Positions 24,928-32,404 of a stretch of DNA of 64,000 nt are shown piece after piece. The stretch's first letter is position 1. Every line of letters begins with the position of its first letter. The DNA comes from JAHEME01 sp034435035 (GTDB lineage Bacteria; Chloroflexota; Anaerolineae; Aggregatilineales; UBA3940): positions 16,382-80,381 of the forward strand of contig DAOTXW010000003.1 in assembly GCA_034435035.1 (NCBI GenBank), read 5' to 3'. The notes under the pieces are model-generated. The model did no database searches and had not been told where the DNA came from. It saw nothing but the letters and a program-made list of their open reading frames with translations. The translations under genes and the position numbers were made by a program.

Positions 24928-25998
24928 ATGCACTCCCTGCATGTGCCGGTCAACTACGGATCGCTCCTGTCGCACTCGGTGCGCTGCCTGCGGCTGGCCG
25001 GGATGCGGGCTGATGGTTGGATCCTCACCTCCTCGCCCATCCAGTCATCCGATGGGGTGGAGGCTCTGGTCGAGCGCTCACGCTCTTCCCTCAGGCGGGT
25101 GGCGTACCGGCTGCGCTGGCTCGCCGGCTTTGTGCAGCGCGTGCGGGCGCTGAGCCCGGATGTCATCCACTGGTTCTTCGGACGTGATATCCTCCCGCTG
25201 TGGCCGACGCTGGCGCTGGCTCGCCGCCTGAATATCCCGCGTCTGGTAGAGTGGCAGGGCTCAGATATCCGCAACCCCGAAATCGAGTTGGCTGAAAACC
25301 CGTACTATGCAGCAGCCTTCAGGCAGGGCTACGAGTATCGACAGGTGGAGAGCGCTGCCGCCTCGCGGCAGCGACAGGCGCATTTTGCGCGTGCCCGCTT
25401 TGCCTGCGCTACCCCGGTGGGGATGCGGCAGTACATCGAGCCCGATCTATTTCCGCATCCTTATCTGGTCCCACAGCGCATTGTCCTGCCTGACTACCGC
25501 CCCTCTTACCCCGACCCGCAGCAGGCTGTGCCTGTGATCGTCCACAGCCCCTCTGCTCCGGTAGCCAAGGGCACTTCTGCGGTGCTGGCAGCGCTGGAGG
25601 CACTGCGGCCCCGCTACCGTTTTACATTTCATCTGGTGGAGGGGCGGCCGCGCACGGAAGCCCTGGCGTTAATGGCGCAGGCCGATATCATCCTGGATCA
25701 GTTTGTGCTCGGCGACCGCGGCATGGTGGCTCTGGAGGCGATGGCGCTGGGCAAGCCAGTAGTGTGCTATGTCAAGCCATCACTGGCCGCCGATTATGCT
25801 GATGAGCCGCTTGTCAATGCCTCGCCGGATACGCTGGCGGATGCTCTGGCCGAGCTGATCAGCAGCCCGTCCCTGCGCCACGAGCTGGGGCGCAGGGGCC
25901 GCGCCCATATGGACCAGCACTACCAGCCTGCCGACCTGGCGGCGGCATTGAATCGCACTTATCAGGCAGTGATCGCCGGCTATCAGGATGATCACTGA
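24928..25998 (+). CDS. Glycosyltransferase, GT4-like
   Basis: Predicted glycosyltransferase of 356 residues following the amidotransferase by 10 bp. The N-terminal domain has VHWFFGRDILPLWPTLALAR-like acceptor-domain features (DVIHWFFGRD). The C-terminal half has VIVHSPSAPVAKGTSAVLAA and the donor-binding stretch DQFVLGDRGMVALEAMALG, followed by KPVVCYV. The closest broad match is GT4. Its position between the amidotransferase and wbpD places it in the same glycan pathway. Confidence 0.8.
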   Translation: MHSLHVPVNYGSLLSHSVRCLRLAGMRADGWILTSSPIQSSDGVEALVERSRSSLRRVAYRLRWLAGFVQRVRALSPDVIHWFFGRDILPLWPTLALARRLNIPRLVEWQGSDIRNPEIELAENPYYAAAFRQGYEYRQVESAAASRQRQAHFARARFACATPVGMRQYIEPDLFPHPYLVPQRIVLPDYRPSYPDPQQAVPVIVHSPSAPVAKGTSAVLAALEALRPRYRFTFHLVEGRPRTEALALMAQADIILDQFVLGDRGMVALEAMALGKPVVCYVKPSLAADYADEPLVNASPDTLADALAELISSPSLRHELGRRGRAHMDQHYQPADLAAALNRTYQAVIAGYQDDH

Positions 25999-26033
25999 GC
26001 AATGATCCTCAACCCATCAACCGGAGCAATCAC

Positions 26034-26585
26034 ATGGCAACCTATATTCACCCCTCGGCTGATGTAGCCGCTGATGCTGTGATCGGCGAAGACACGAAGA
26101 TCTGGCATCTGGTGCAGGTGCGCAACGGCGCCCGAATCGGCAGCGAGTGCATCTTCGGGCGCGGAGTGTACGTTGATGCCCATGTCAGGATCGGCAATCG
26201 CGTCAAGGTACAAAACTACGTCTCGATCTATGAAGGAGTCACCATTGAGGATGGCGTGTTTGTTGGGCCTCATGCCGTGTTTACCAACGATAAGCAGCCA
26301 CGCGCCATCAACCCGGACGGGACGCTCAAGGCCGCCACGGATTGGACGCTGTCTCACACCCTGGTCAGGGAAGGAGCCAGCCTGGGAGCCAATTCGACCA
26401 TCGTCTGCGGCATCACCATCGGGCGGTGGGCGATGATCGGTGCGGGCTCCGTTGTCACCAGAGATGTGCCGGACTTCGGGCTGGTGGTAGGCAACCCCGC
26501 TCGCCTGATCGGCTATGTGTGCCGCTGCGGACAGCGCCTGCCGGTTGGCGTGGATGCTGCCTCTTATGTCTGCGATCATCACTGA
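26034..26585 (+). CDS. wbpD: UDP-3-amino sugar N-acetyltransferase, WbpD type
   Basis: Left-handed beta-helix acetyltransferase of 183 residues built of hexapeptide repeats (for example SADVAADAVIGEDTKIWH, NGARIGSECIFG, EGASLGANSTIVCG). The motifs KVQNYVSIYEGVTIEDGVFVG and FTNDKQPR followed by LGANSTIVCGITIG closely follow WbpD/WlbB. It would acetylate the C3 amine made by WbpE using acetyl-CoA. The C-terminal tail carries CRCG and a final CDHH, possibly a metal knuckle. GGAG precedes the ATG. It is the last gene of the plus arm and completes the five-enzyme set. Confidence 0.9.
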   Translation: MATYIHPSADVAADAVIGEDTKIWHLVQVRNGARIGSECIFGRGVYVDAHVRIGNRVKVQNYVSIYEGVTIEDGVFVGPHAVFTNDKQPRAINPDGTLKAATDWTLSHTLVREGASLGANSTIVCGITIGRWAMIGAGSVVTRDVPDFGLVVGNPARLIGYVCRCGQRLPVGVDAASYVCDHH

Positions 26586-26591
26586 TCGCAG
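26570..26591. terminator. Hairpin over the wbpD stop codon
   Basis: CTGCGATCA (26570-26578) pairs with TGATCGCAG (26583-26591) around a four-base loop. The wbpD stop TGA is inside the right arm, and the convergent tag gene ends 14 bp further on. No U-run. Confidence 0.55.
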
Positions 26592-26604
26592 CGACCGGGG
26601 CCTT

Positions 26605-27180
26605 CTACTGGCCGCCCAGCTCTGCGTGGCGGAAGCAGCCTGTCTCATGGTCGTTGACCATGCCAGTGGCCTGCATGAAGGCATAGCAGATCGTTGAGCC
26701 GACAAACCGGAAGCCGCGACGGCGCAGGTCCCGGCTCATGGCGTCCGATTCGGGGGTCCGGGCTGGGACCTCGCGCAGCGAGCGCCAGGCGTTCTGACGG
26801 GTACCCCCGCCGGTGAACTGCCAGATGTAGGCATCAAAGCTTCTGAACTCCTCACGAACCTGCAGGAACGCCCGTGCGTTGTTGATCGCAGCGGCGATCT
26901 TCAGACGGTTGCGGACGATCCCACTGTCGGCCAGCAGCGCAGCGACTTTTGCTTCATCGTAGCGGGCGACCACCTCCGGATCGAACCCGTCAAAGGCGCG
27001 GCGGTAGTTGTCGCGCTTCTTCAGAATGGTCAGCCAGCTCAACCCCGCCTGCGCACCCTCCAGGTTGAGGAACTCAAACAGCCGGCGATCCTCATGTACC
27101 GGCACACCCCATTCCTCATCATGGTAGGCCACATACAGGGGGAGATCCCCTGCCCACTCGCAGCGTGTTCGCATGCGCAT
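26605..27180 (-). CDS. tag: DNA-3-methyladenine glycosylase I
   Basis: Base-excision enzyme that removes 3-methyladenine from alkylated DNA. The family pattern is clear: RCEWAG, YHDEEWGVPVHEDRRLFEFL near residue 18, EGAQAGLSWLTILKKR, and the C-terminal zinc ligands in CYAFMQATGMVNDHETGCFRH. At 191 residues it is normal. Zinc ligands Cys (N-terminal), two His and one Cys can all be located. It is 14 bp downstream of slyD on the same strand, so the two are likely co-transcribed. Confidence 0.94.
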   Translation of the reverse strand: MRMRTRCEWAGDLPLYVAYHDEEWGVPVHEDRRLFEFLNLEGAQAGLSWLTILKKRDNYRRAFDGFDPEVVARYDEAKVAALLADSGIVRNRLKIAAAINNARAFLQVREEFRSFDAYIWQFTGGGTRQNAWRSLREVPARTPESDAMSRDLRRRGFRFVGSTICYAFMQATGMVNDHETGCFRHAELGGQ

Positions 27181-27194
27181 TGGTCCGGCCTCGC

Positions 27195-27689
27195 TCAGTG
27201 ACCGTGGGCGCCGGCCTCGTGGACGTGCCCGTGCGCCAGCTCTTCCGATGTAGCGTCACGCAGCCCTGTGATCTCGATCTCAAAGTGCAGACGCTCGCCG
27301 GCCAGCGGGTGGTTGAAATCCAACACAACGGTATCCCCATCAACTTCGACCACTTCGGCCTCGCCCTCATTGCCTTCATCGTCGATGATCGGGACGATCA
27401 TCCCCACGGTTGGCGGAACATTGGGGGGGAAGTCGCTGCGTTTCAGCTCTCCGATATCCTCGGGGTCGTAATCCCCATAGCCATCTTCCGGCTCGACAAT
27501 CACCGCCTGCTTCTCCCCCACGCGCATGCCCTCCAGCGCGCGTTCCAGCCCCGGGATGATGTTGTCATGCCCGTGCAGATACATCAACGGGTCGTCCTGC
27601 TCGCTTTCCTCTACCAGCGTGCCGTCGTCGATGCGCAGCCGGTACTGGAGCGATACCACAACGTTTTTCCCTACTTTGTCAGGGGCCAT
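27195..27689 (-). CDS. slyD: FKBP-type peptidyl-prolyl isomerase, SlyD-like
   Basis: Folding helper and possible metallochaperone. The split FKBP domain is visible: VSLQYRLRIDDGTLVEES, GHDNIIPGLERALEGMRVGE and VEPEDGYGDYDPE. The insert-in-flap domain follows, and then LDFNHPLAGERLHFEIEI. The C-terminal tail HGHVHEAGAHGH is His-rich, as in nickel-binding SlyD. ATG 27689 is chosen because AGGAG lies just before it; 15 extra in-frame residues upstream look non-coding. It is divergent from the methyltransferase gene. Confidence 0.93.
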   Translation of the reverse strand: MAPDKVGKNVVVSLQYRLRIDDGTLVEESEQDDPLMYLHGHDNIIPGLERALEGMRVGEKQAVIVEPEDGYGDYDPEDIGELKRSDFPPNVPPTVGMIVPIIDDEGNEGEAEVVEVDGDTVVLDFNHPLAGERLHFEIEITGLRDATSEELAHGHVHEAGAHGH

Positions 27690-27807
27690 TGGCTTTCTCC
27701 TGTTGCCTCTATCGGATTCACCCCGTAAGCGCAAAGGCCAGGCTCAAGACCGCCCGGCCCTGCAGGCAGAAGTATACCCCCTGCAGGGCACGCTCACAAC
27801 GGGCGCA

Positions 27808-27835
27808 TTGTGTGCAGCCGGGCACGCGGTACAAT
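27808..27835 (+). promoter_or_regulatory. Promoter of the methyltransferase-SDR pair
   Basis: TTGTGT (27808-27813), 16-bp spacer, TACAAT (27830-27835). The start codon is only about 17 bp beyond the expected transcription start, so the leader is very short. Confidence 0.6.
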
Positions 27836-27858
27836 CTGCATATTGCTCGCAGCCAGAG

Positions 27859-28647
27859 ATGCCTATGACCGCTCAGCCTCATTCTCCGCCGCAGGCCCCA
27901 CTTCATGAATACGGGGAAAGTTATTTCCAGTCCTACAATTATGCTGATCGGCCGCTGGGCCGCTTCAGTATGTACTGGTTTGCCCGCCGCTATTATGCGA
28001 GGCTAGCGCGGCGCTTCGCGCCCCGCCGCCGCGCTACCGGGCGCCTGCTGGAGCTGGGATCGGGCCTGGGACATCTGACTGGCCTGCTCCAGGATGAATT
28101 CCACTGCATCGCCCTGGATATCGCCCTGTATGCCGCCCTTGAAACCCGGCGGAATGCGCCCCGGGCAGCCGCTCTGGTGGCCTCCGCCGATGATCTGCAG
28201 GTCTTTGCCGATGCCAGCTTTGACGTGGTGGTGGCGCTGCACCTTGTCGAGCATCTGGCCGATCCGCAGGGAGCGCTGCGGCAGATCAACCGCCTGCTGT
28301 CCGATGGCGGGTTGCTGCTGTTCGCCACTCCCAACCCGGATTATGCCCTGCGGCCCCTCAAGCACATTGAAGTCACACCCGACGCTATCTCGAAAGATCC
28401 CACGCATATCAATGTGCATCCACCGGCGACCTGGTTGAGTTGGGCCAATGCTGCCGGCTTCCGCGTCCTTCGCCAGCTGGGGGATGGTTTGTGGGATGTG
28501 CCATATCTGCCGCTGATTCCTTCGCCGGCGCAGTTTGCGCTGTTCGGCTGGCCCAGCCTGATCCAGGTGCTAACAGCCCTGCCGCTGATCCCCCCTGCGC
28601 TGGGTGTGAACCTGATCACGATTGCCCGCAAGGAGCGCAGCCTGTGA
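27859..28647 (+). CDS. Class I SAM-dependent methyltransferase
   Basis: Predicted methyltransferase of 262 residues. The SAM-binding motif I is LLELGSGLGHLTG near residue 58; motif II is about residue 80 (CIALDIALYAAL). The later segment FDVVVALHLVEHLADPQGALRQINRLL marks a Methyltransf_11-type fold. Its C-terminus is hydrophobic. ATG 27859 is chosen from context; ATG 27865 is equally possible. The stop overlaps the GTG of the SDR gene, so the two products are probably made together and may modify a lipid or sugar. Substrate unknown. Confidence 0.82.
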   Translation: MPMTAQPHSPPQAPLHEYGESYFQSYNYADRPLGRFSMYWFARRYYARLARRFAPRRRATGRLLELGSGLGHLTGLLQDEFHCIALDIALYAALETRRNAPRAAALVASADDLQVFADASFDVVVALHLVEHLADPQGALRQINRLLSDGGLLLFATPNPDYALRPLKHIEVTPDAISKDPTHINVHPPATWLSWANAAGFRVLRQLGDGLWDVPYLPLIPSPAQFALFGWPSLIQVLTALPLIPPALGVNLITIARKERSL

Positions 28648-29558
28648 ACCCTGCTCAGGGGCTGTCCACGGCGGTAGTCGCTGCCTGCGGGGCGTGGTTG
28701 CTGCTGCGGGCGCTGCGCCGGGCCCTGCTGCTGGCCCGCAGGGATAAGCTGGCAGGCAGGGTGATCGTGATCACCGGGGCGTCCCGGGGGATCGGGCGGA
28801 GCCTGGCGATCCGGATGGCACGGGCGGGCGCGCGTCTGGTGCTGACCGCGCGCCGTGTGGATCAGTTGGAGAAGACAGCGGCGGCCTGTCAGGCGGCCCG
28901 CCCGGATGTTGAGATCCTGATCGTGCCGGCTGATATCACCCGGGCGGCACAGCGCGAAGCGCTGGTTCGCTCAGCCGTGGATCGCTTCGGGCATATCGAC
29001 ATCCTGATCAACAATGCGGGTATCATTCAGGGAGGTACGCTGGCCGGGGTTTCGCCGGAGTCGGTTTGCCGGCAGATCGAAACCAATCTCATCAGCCCGA
29101 TGCTGCTCACGCAGTTAGTGCTGCCGGGGATGCTCGAGCGACGGGCCGGGCATATTGTGAACGTCGGCTCGGCTGCTTCCCGTCATGCGATGCCCTTCTT
29201 CGCGGCCTACAGCGCCAGCAAATACGGGCTGCTGGGCTTCACCGACAGCCTGCGCCGCGAGCTGGCCGACTATGGCGTGCGGGTGACTTTTGCCGGCCCG
29301 GGCTACACAGATACCGATATGGTCGCCCATGCCCGACAGGCATGGCGCCGCATGGGTTTTCAGATGATGCCACCTGACCGGGTGGCCCGGCGCATCGCAG
29401 AGGGCATCATACTTGAACAGGCATCCGTGCATGTGGGGATGATAGAGACCCTCGGCGCCTGGCTGAATCCCGTAGCGCCCGGCCTGCTGGATCTATACTG
29501 GCGGATCTTGCCCCCGCGCAATCTCGGCGAGATCGCTGCTCGCCAGAAAACTGACTAA
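28644..29558 (+). CDS. Membrane-anchored short-chain dehydrogenase/reductase
   Basis: NAD(P)-dependent oxidoreductase of 304 residues. The N-terminus has one hydrophobic segment (about residues 7-30), then the cofactor motif VITGASRGIGRSL, NNAG in DILINNAGII, and the catalytic YSASK with the upstream Ser in VGSAAS. The GTG at 28644 overlaps the methyltransferase stop (GTGA). The 3' end overlaps the convergent NUDIX gene by four bases so that the two stop codons share CTAA. A lipid or sterol-like substrate is possible given the anchor. Confidence 0.87.
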   Translation: MNPAQGLSTAVVAACGAWLLLRALRRALLLARRDKLAGRVIVITGASRGIGRSLAIRMARAGARLVLTARRVDQLEKTAAACQAARPDVEILIVPADITRAAQREALVRSAVDRFGHIDILINNAGIIQGGTLAGVSPESVCRQIETNLISPMLLTQLVLPGMLERRAGHIVNVGSAASRHAMPFFAAYSASKYGLLGFTDSLRRELADYGVRVTFAGPGYTDTDMVAHARQAWRRMGFQMMPPDRVARRIAEGIILEQASVHVGMIETLGAWLNPVAPGLLDLYWRILPPRNLGEIAARQKTD

Positions 29559-30073
29559 CTCCGGTTGAGGGCCTCCAGCCAGCGGGCCAGCAAAAGGTGT
29601 GTGCTGGTAAAATCCGCTATCTCCGAGAACAAAGGTAGATTATCGGGTGTGAAGAAGCGTGCATCCTCTGCGTCATCCTGAGGCAGCAGGGAGCCACCGG
29701 TTACGACCCCTTCAAACAGCAGTACGATGGATGCCGCGCCAGATTGGTCTCCTCCCAGCACATCGATCAGACCGCTGATCCTCACTTCCAGCCCGGTTTC
29801 TTCACGCACCTCGCGGAGGGCCGCCTCGCGCGGGTCCTCACCGTAGTCAACGAACCCGGCAGGCATTGCCCAGAGCCCTCTCTGGGGATCTACTGCCCGC
29901 TTGACCAGCAGCACCCGCCGCCTGTCAGTGACGAAGACCACCACAGCAACCTTCGGATCGCGGAAGTAGATGTACCCACATGCGGGGCAGACGCGGCGCT
30001 GCTTACCAAAGCGCAGCGCATCGGTCAGGGGTTGCCCGCAGCGCGGGCAGAAGCGCATCTCAGCGGGGTCCAT
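29555..30073 (-). CDS. NUDIX hydrolase with N-terminal zinc ribbon
   Basis: Pyrophosphohydrolase of 172 residues. A zinc ribbon (FCPRCGQ near residue 8 and CPACGY near residue 27) precedes the NUDIX domain. The NUDIX box is intact from GFVDYGEDPREAA to REVREETGLE. The layout resembles ADP-ribose or NADH pyrophosphatase relatives with a ribbon. The start MDPAEM at 30073 lies 7 bp after the anti-sigma stop, making it the third gene of the ECF operon. The substrate cannot be assigned. Confidence 0.87.
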   Translation of the reverse strand: MDPAEMRFCPRCGQPLTDALRFGKQRRVCPACGYIYFRDPKVAVVVFVTDRRRVLLVKRAVDPQRGLWAMPAGFVDYGEDPREAALREVREETGLEVRISGLIDVLGGDQSGAASIVLLFEGVVTGGSLLPQDDAEDARFFTPDNLPLFSEIADFTSTHLLLARWLEALNRS

Positions 30074-30080
30074 GGGGGGA

Positions 30081-31052
30081 TCAGCGAGAACGCGCCCGGC
30101 GAATGAGGAGGACCGCTGCCAGCATGGCAACGATCAGCACCGCAACGGCAGCAATCAGCAGCGCCAGGGGTGCAGCGTAGGCAGCCTGTGCACCGCCAGT
30201 CTGCGCGGATTCCGGCTCCTGCTCCACGGCGAAGGCTTCCAGGGTGGACTCTTCTGCCGGCTCAGCACTGCGTGCGCCCGGCTCGACCGCTGCCCCTCCG
30301 CCGGCAGCTTCGGCAGCTTTGGTGCTGGCTTCCTCGCCCGGCGTGCCAGCAGGCTGGCTGGTCGCCAGGTCGCCCTGGATTGCGGCGTTAGCGCTGTCCT
30401 CCGGAGCCGGCGCTTCACCGCCGCCGCCCGCGCCATCCGCGCCACCTTCCATCGGGCCGCCCCCGGCGCCATCCGCGCCGCCACCCATCCCTGGCGATGG
30501 CGCCGGGGCCATTTCGGCAGCGCCCGCTTCGGGAGCTGGCTGCTCAACAAACGGCTCAGCAGCGGGCGCCTCGGCGGCAGGCTCTTCGGCGGCCATGCCC
30601 ATCTCGGGTTCCGCTTCAGCGGCTTCCATAGGCTGGGCGGCGGCGGCCGGCGCGGTATCCTGGGCAACCATCGCGGCCTCGGGCGCTGCTGCTGGCGTGC
30701 CCAGGCCCCCCTGCCGCGAGAGGATCACCGCTGCCGCGCAGACCAGGGTAAGCCCTGCCACCGCGCCTGCAGCAGCTAGCCGTGGCAGGCTGCCGGCCAT
30801 CAGCCGATCCCACAGGGTGCGGCTGACCGGAGCGTCATAAACAGCTGGATCGAGTGTGAAATTGCGCGGAGCGCGCACACGCTCGGCCATCTTGAGCACC
30901 GCTACGGTGGCGCGCAGGGCCTCCAGCTCCTGCCGCAGTGCGGGATCGCGTGCCAGCCGCTGCTCCAGGGCGGCCTGCTCGCCGGCGGCAAGCTCACCGT
31001 CCAGGTAGGCATTCAATAGAATAAGGTCGCTTTCGCGTAGGGCTCCGGTCAC
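30081..31052 (-). CDS. Anti-sigma factor-like membrane protein with low-complexity linker
   Basis: Likely regulator of the ECF sigma factor encoded 110 bp upstream. Residues 1-60 resemble an anti-sigma domain (LLNAYLDGELAAGEQAALE) but lack the zinc-binding His-Cys-Cys set. A membrane helix follows at about 93-112, then about 170 residues rich in Ala, Glu, Pro, Gly and Met with GGADGAGGG repeats. A second hydrophobic helix near residues 293-318 ends in RRARSR. With two membrane helices, the low-complexity part should face outside. No cleavage motif was recognised. Confidence 0.75.
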   Translation of the reverse strand: MTGALRESDLILLNAYLDGELAAGEQAALEQRLARDPALRQELEALRATVAVLKMAERVRAPRNFTLDPAVYDAPVSRTLWDRLMAGSLPRLAAAGAVAGLTLVCAAAVILSRQGGLGTPAAAPEAAMVAQDTAPAAAAQPMEAAEAEPEMGMAAEEPAAEAPAAEPFVEQPAPEAGAAEMAPAPSPGMGGGADGAGGGPMEGGADGAGGGGEAPAPEDSANAAIQGDLATSQPAGTPGEEASTKAAEAAGGGAAVEPGARSAEPAEESTLEAFAVEQEPESAQTGGAQAAYAAPLALLIAAVAVLIVAMLAAVLLIRRARSR

Positions 31053-31162
31053 CGCATGTTATCTCGTCGCTAAGCCCTGGCCTGCCTTCTGGCAGGCAGG
31101 GCAGCGGTCATTGGCATCTGATCAATCAGGGCCATACCCCGCTCTGCCCTGATCCCCGCCGA

Positions 31163-31765
31163 TCAGCTGTTCTCAGCATGTAGACGGTACGCTGCAGGCA
31201 AAAGTTCCGCATACCCCTGCAGGCAGTCGCGCAGGCTGGCTCGCGCACGGCTCAGGCGAGACTTGACGGTGCCCAGCGCCAGCCCGGCGGCCTGAGCGAT
31301 CTCTTCGTAGCTCAGGCCTTCAATATCAGACAGCACCGCTACCATCCGCTGATCAGCGGACAGCGCCTGAAGGCAGTTGGTGATGGCCGCCTGCAGGTCC
31401 ATGCGCTGTGCGTAGCTTTCCGGGTTTTCCGTGCGGGAGGCCAGCGAGGCGGTCGCCGCACTATCATCTTCTGTATACAGCGCATCCAGCGAGGCATCCG
31501 GGCGGCGCTTGCGGCGGCGCAGTTCGTCGTAGCAGGCATTTGTCACGATCCGCAGCAGCCATGCCTTGAAGGAACCCCCGCGGAAGGTACGGATCGCCCG
31601 GTAGGCGGAGATAAAGGCTTCCTGTGTGGCATCTGCTGCCGAATCGGGATCGCCCATCACCCGGTAGGCAACATTGAATGCCTGGTTCTGATAGTGCAGT
31701 ACCAGGCTGTTGTAGGAATTGACATCGCCCTGCTGGGCGGCATGGATCAGCGCCGATTCATCCAT
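31163..31765 (-). CDS. ECF-type RNA polymerase sigma factor
   Basis: Extracytoplasmic-function sigma factor of 200 residues. Region 2 spans about 5-80 (NSYNSLVLHYQNQAFNVAYR, ATQEAFISAYRAI). Region 4 spans about 130-185 with a helix-turn-helix (LSYEEIAQAAGLALGTVKSRLSRAR). Region 3 is absent, as expected. The upstream promoter resembles a vegetative one, so basal expression should not need the factor itself. It heads the sigma, anti-sigma, NUDIX operon and is divergent from tRNA-Leu. Confidence 0.92.
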   Translation of the reverse strand: MDESALIHAAQQGDVNSYNSLVLHYQNQAFNVAYRVMGDPDSAADATQEAFISAYRAIRTFRGGSFKAWLLRIVTNACYDELRRRKRRPDASLDALYTEDDSAATASLASRTENPESYAQRMDLQAAITNCLQALSADQRMVAVLSDIEGLSYEEIAQAAGLALGTVKSRLSRARASLRDCLQGYAELLPAAYRLHAENS

Positions 31766-31826
31766 TAGTGTTAGTGCTGCACCGCCGTCCTGCGACTAAG
31801 TGCCGGTCAGGCGCTCCGGGAGCACG

Positions 31827-31856
31827 ATTGTAGCAGAAAATGCTGGCGCATCCCAA
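31827..31856 (-). promoter_or_regulatory. Promoter of the ECF sigma operon
   Basis: Minus-strand TTGGGA (31856-31851), 18-bp spacer, TACAAT (31832-31827). Confidence 0.6.
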
Positions 31857-31864
31857 CCGACCCA

Positions 31865-31873
31865 TGGTATACT
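31865..31873 (+). promoter_or_regulatory. Extended -10 promoter of tRNA-Leu
   Basis: TGGTATACT: TATACT at 31868-31873 with the TGn extension, 10 bp before the tRNA. No good -35 box is visible. Confidence 0.6.
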
Positions 31874-31883
31874 GTCCCGCGCC

Positions 31884-31966
31884 GCCGGAGTGGCGGAACG
31901 GCAGACGCGACGCACTCAAAATGCGCTGCCCGCAAGGGCGTGTGGGTTCGAATCCCACCTCCGGTA
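31884..31966 (+). tRNA. tRNA-Leu (CAA)
   Basis: 83-nt class II tRNA. The acceptor GCCGGAG/CTCCGGT has a G1-U72 wobble. The anticodon loop CTCAAAA gives CAA, which reads UUG. The long variable arm GCCC-GCAA-GGGC marks Leu, and the T-arm is GTGGG-TTCGAAT-CCCAC. The first anticodon-stem pair is an A-C mismatch. CCA is not encoded. Confidence 0.93.
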
Positions 31967-32035
31967 TCTGGGCTGGCCAGCCGTAACCTGCGCCAGCCTC
32001 TTTATTTCTGGGTGCTAAGCAGTAGAATTACAGCC

Positions 32036-32401
32036 ATGCGACGCGCATTATTGACTCTGCTGGTCGGCTTCGGGTTTGGCGCACTGGGCGGCGCCCTCTT
32101 TGGCTGGATGCAGCCGGTGTATGAAGTAGGTGCCACGCTGGATCGGCTGCACCCCGACTACCGGGCCGAGTATACCGTGATGGTCGGCGCTGCCTACGCG
32201 CAGGATGCCGACTGGGACCGGGCGCAGAGCCGCCTGGGCCGCCTGGCCGAGCCTGATCCCGCTGCCTATGTGGTGCTGCTCGCCGAGCAGTATATCGCCG
32301 AAGGCCGGAGTCCGGATGATATCCGCAACCTGGTGCGGCTGGCGGCGCGCTTTGGCTATACGACCCCGCCCATGCAGCCCTATCTCCTGCCTGCGCCGTG
32401 A
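32036..32401 (+). CDS. Small membrane-anchored helical protein (paralogue of the next gene)
   Basis: Not a family I can name. The 121 residues start with one membrane helix (about 4-25) and continue with helices rich in Ala, Arg and Asp, including DADWDRAQSRLGRL and EGRSPDDIRNLVRLAARFG. The same spacing of DRAQ-x-RL and G-x2-P-x3-R-x-L occurs in the next gene, so the two arose by duplication. The pattern resembles a TPR-like hairpin. It begins 70 bp after tRNA-Leu and is the first of four closely packed genes. Confidence 0.75.
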   Translation: MRRALLTLLVGFGFGALGGALFGWMQPVYEVGATLDRLHPDYRAEYTVMVGAAYAQDADWDRAQSRLGRLAEPDPAAYVVLLAEQYIAEGRSPDDIRNLVRLAARFGYTTPPMQPYLLPAP

Positions 32402-32404
32402 CCG

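Noticed and set aside
22866..24953. Long antisense open frame (695 codons) across the asparagine synthase gene
   Set aside because: It mirrors the codon pattern of asnB, has no domain match, no ribosome site and no promoter; it is a GC-rich shadow.
15862..26585. Glycan locus as a recently acquired island
   Set aside because: Base composition looks like that of flanking genes, and no integrase, direct repeat or tRNA-end duplication was found at its borders.
30244..30840. Ala/Gly/Ser/Pro-rich frame on the plus strand, like a cell-wall protein
   Set aside because: It is the complement of the low-complexity linker of the anti-sigma gene and has no ribosome site or signal peptide.
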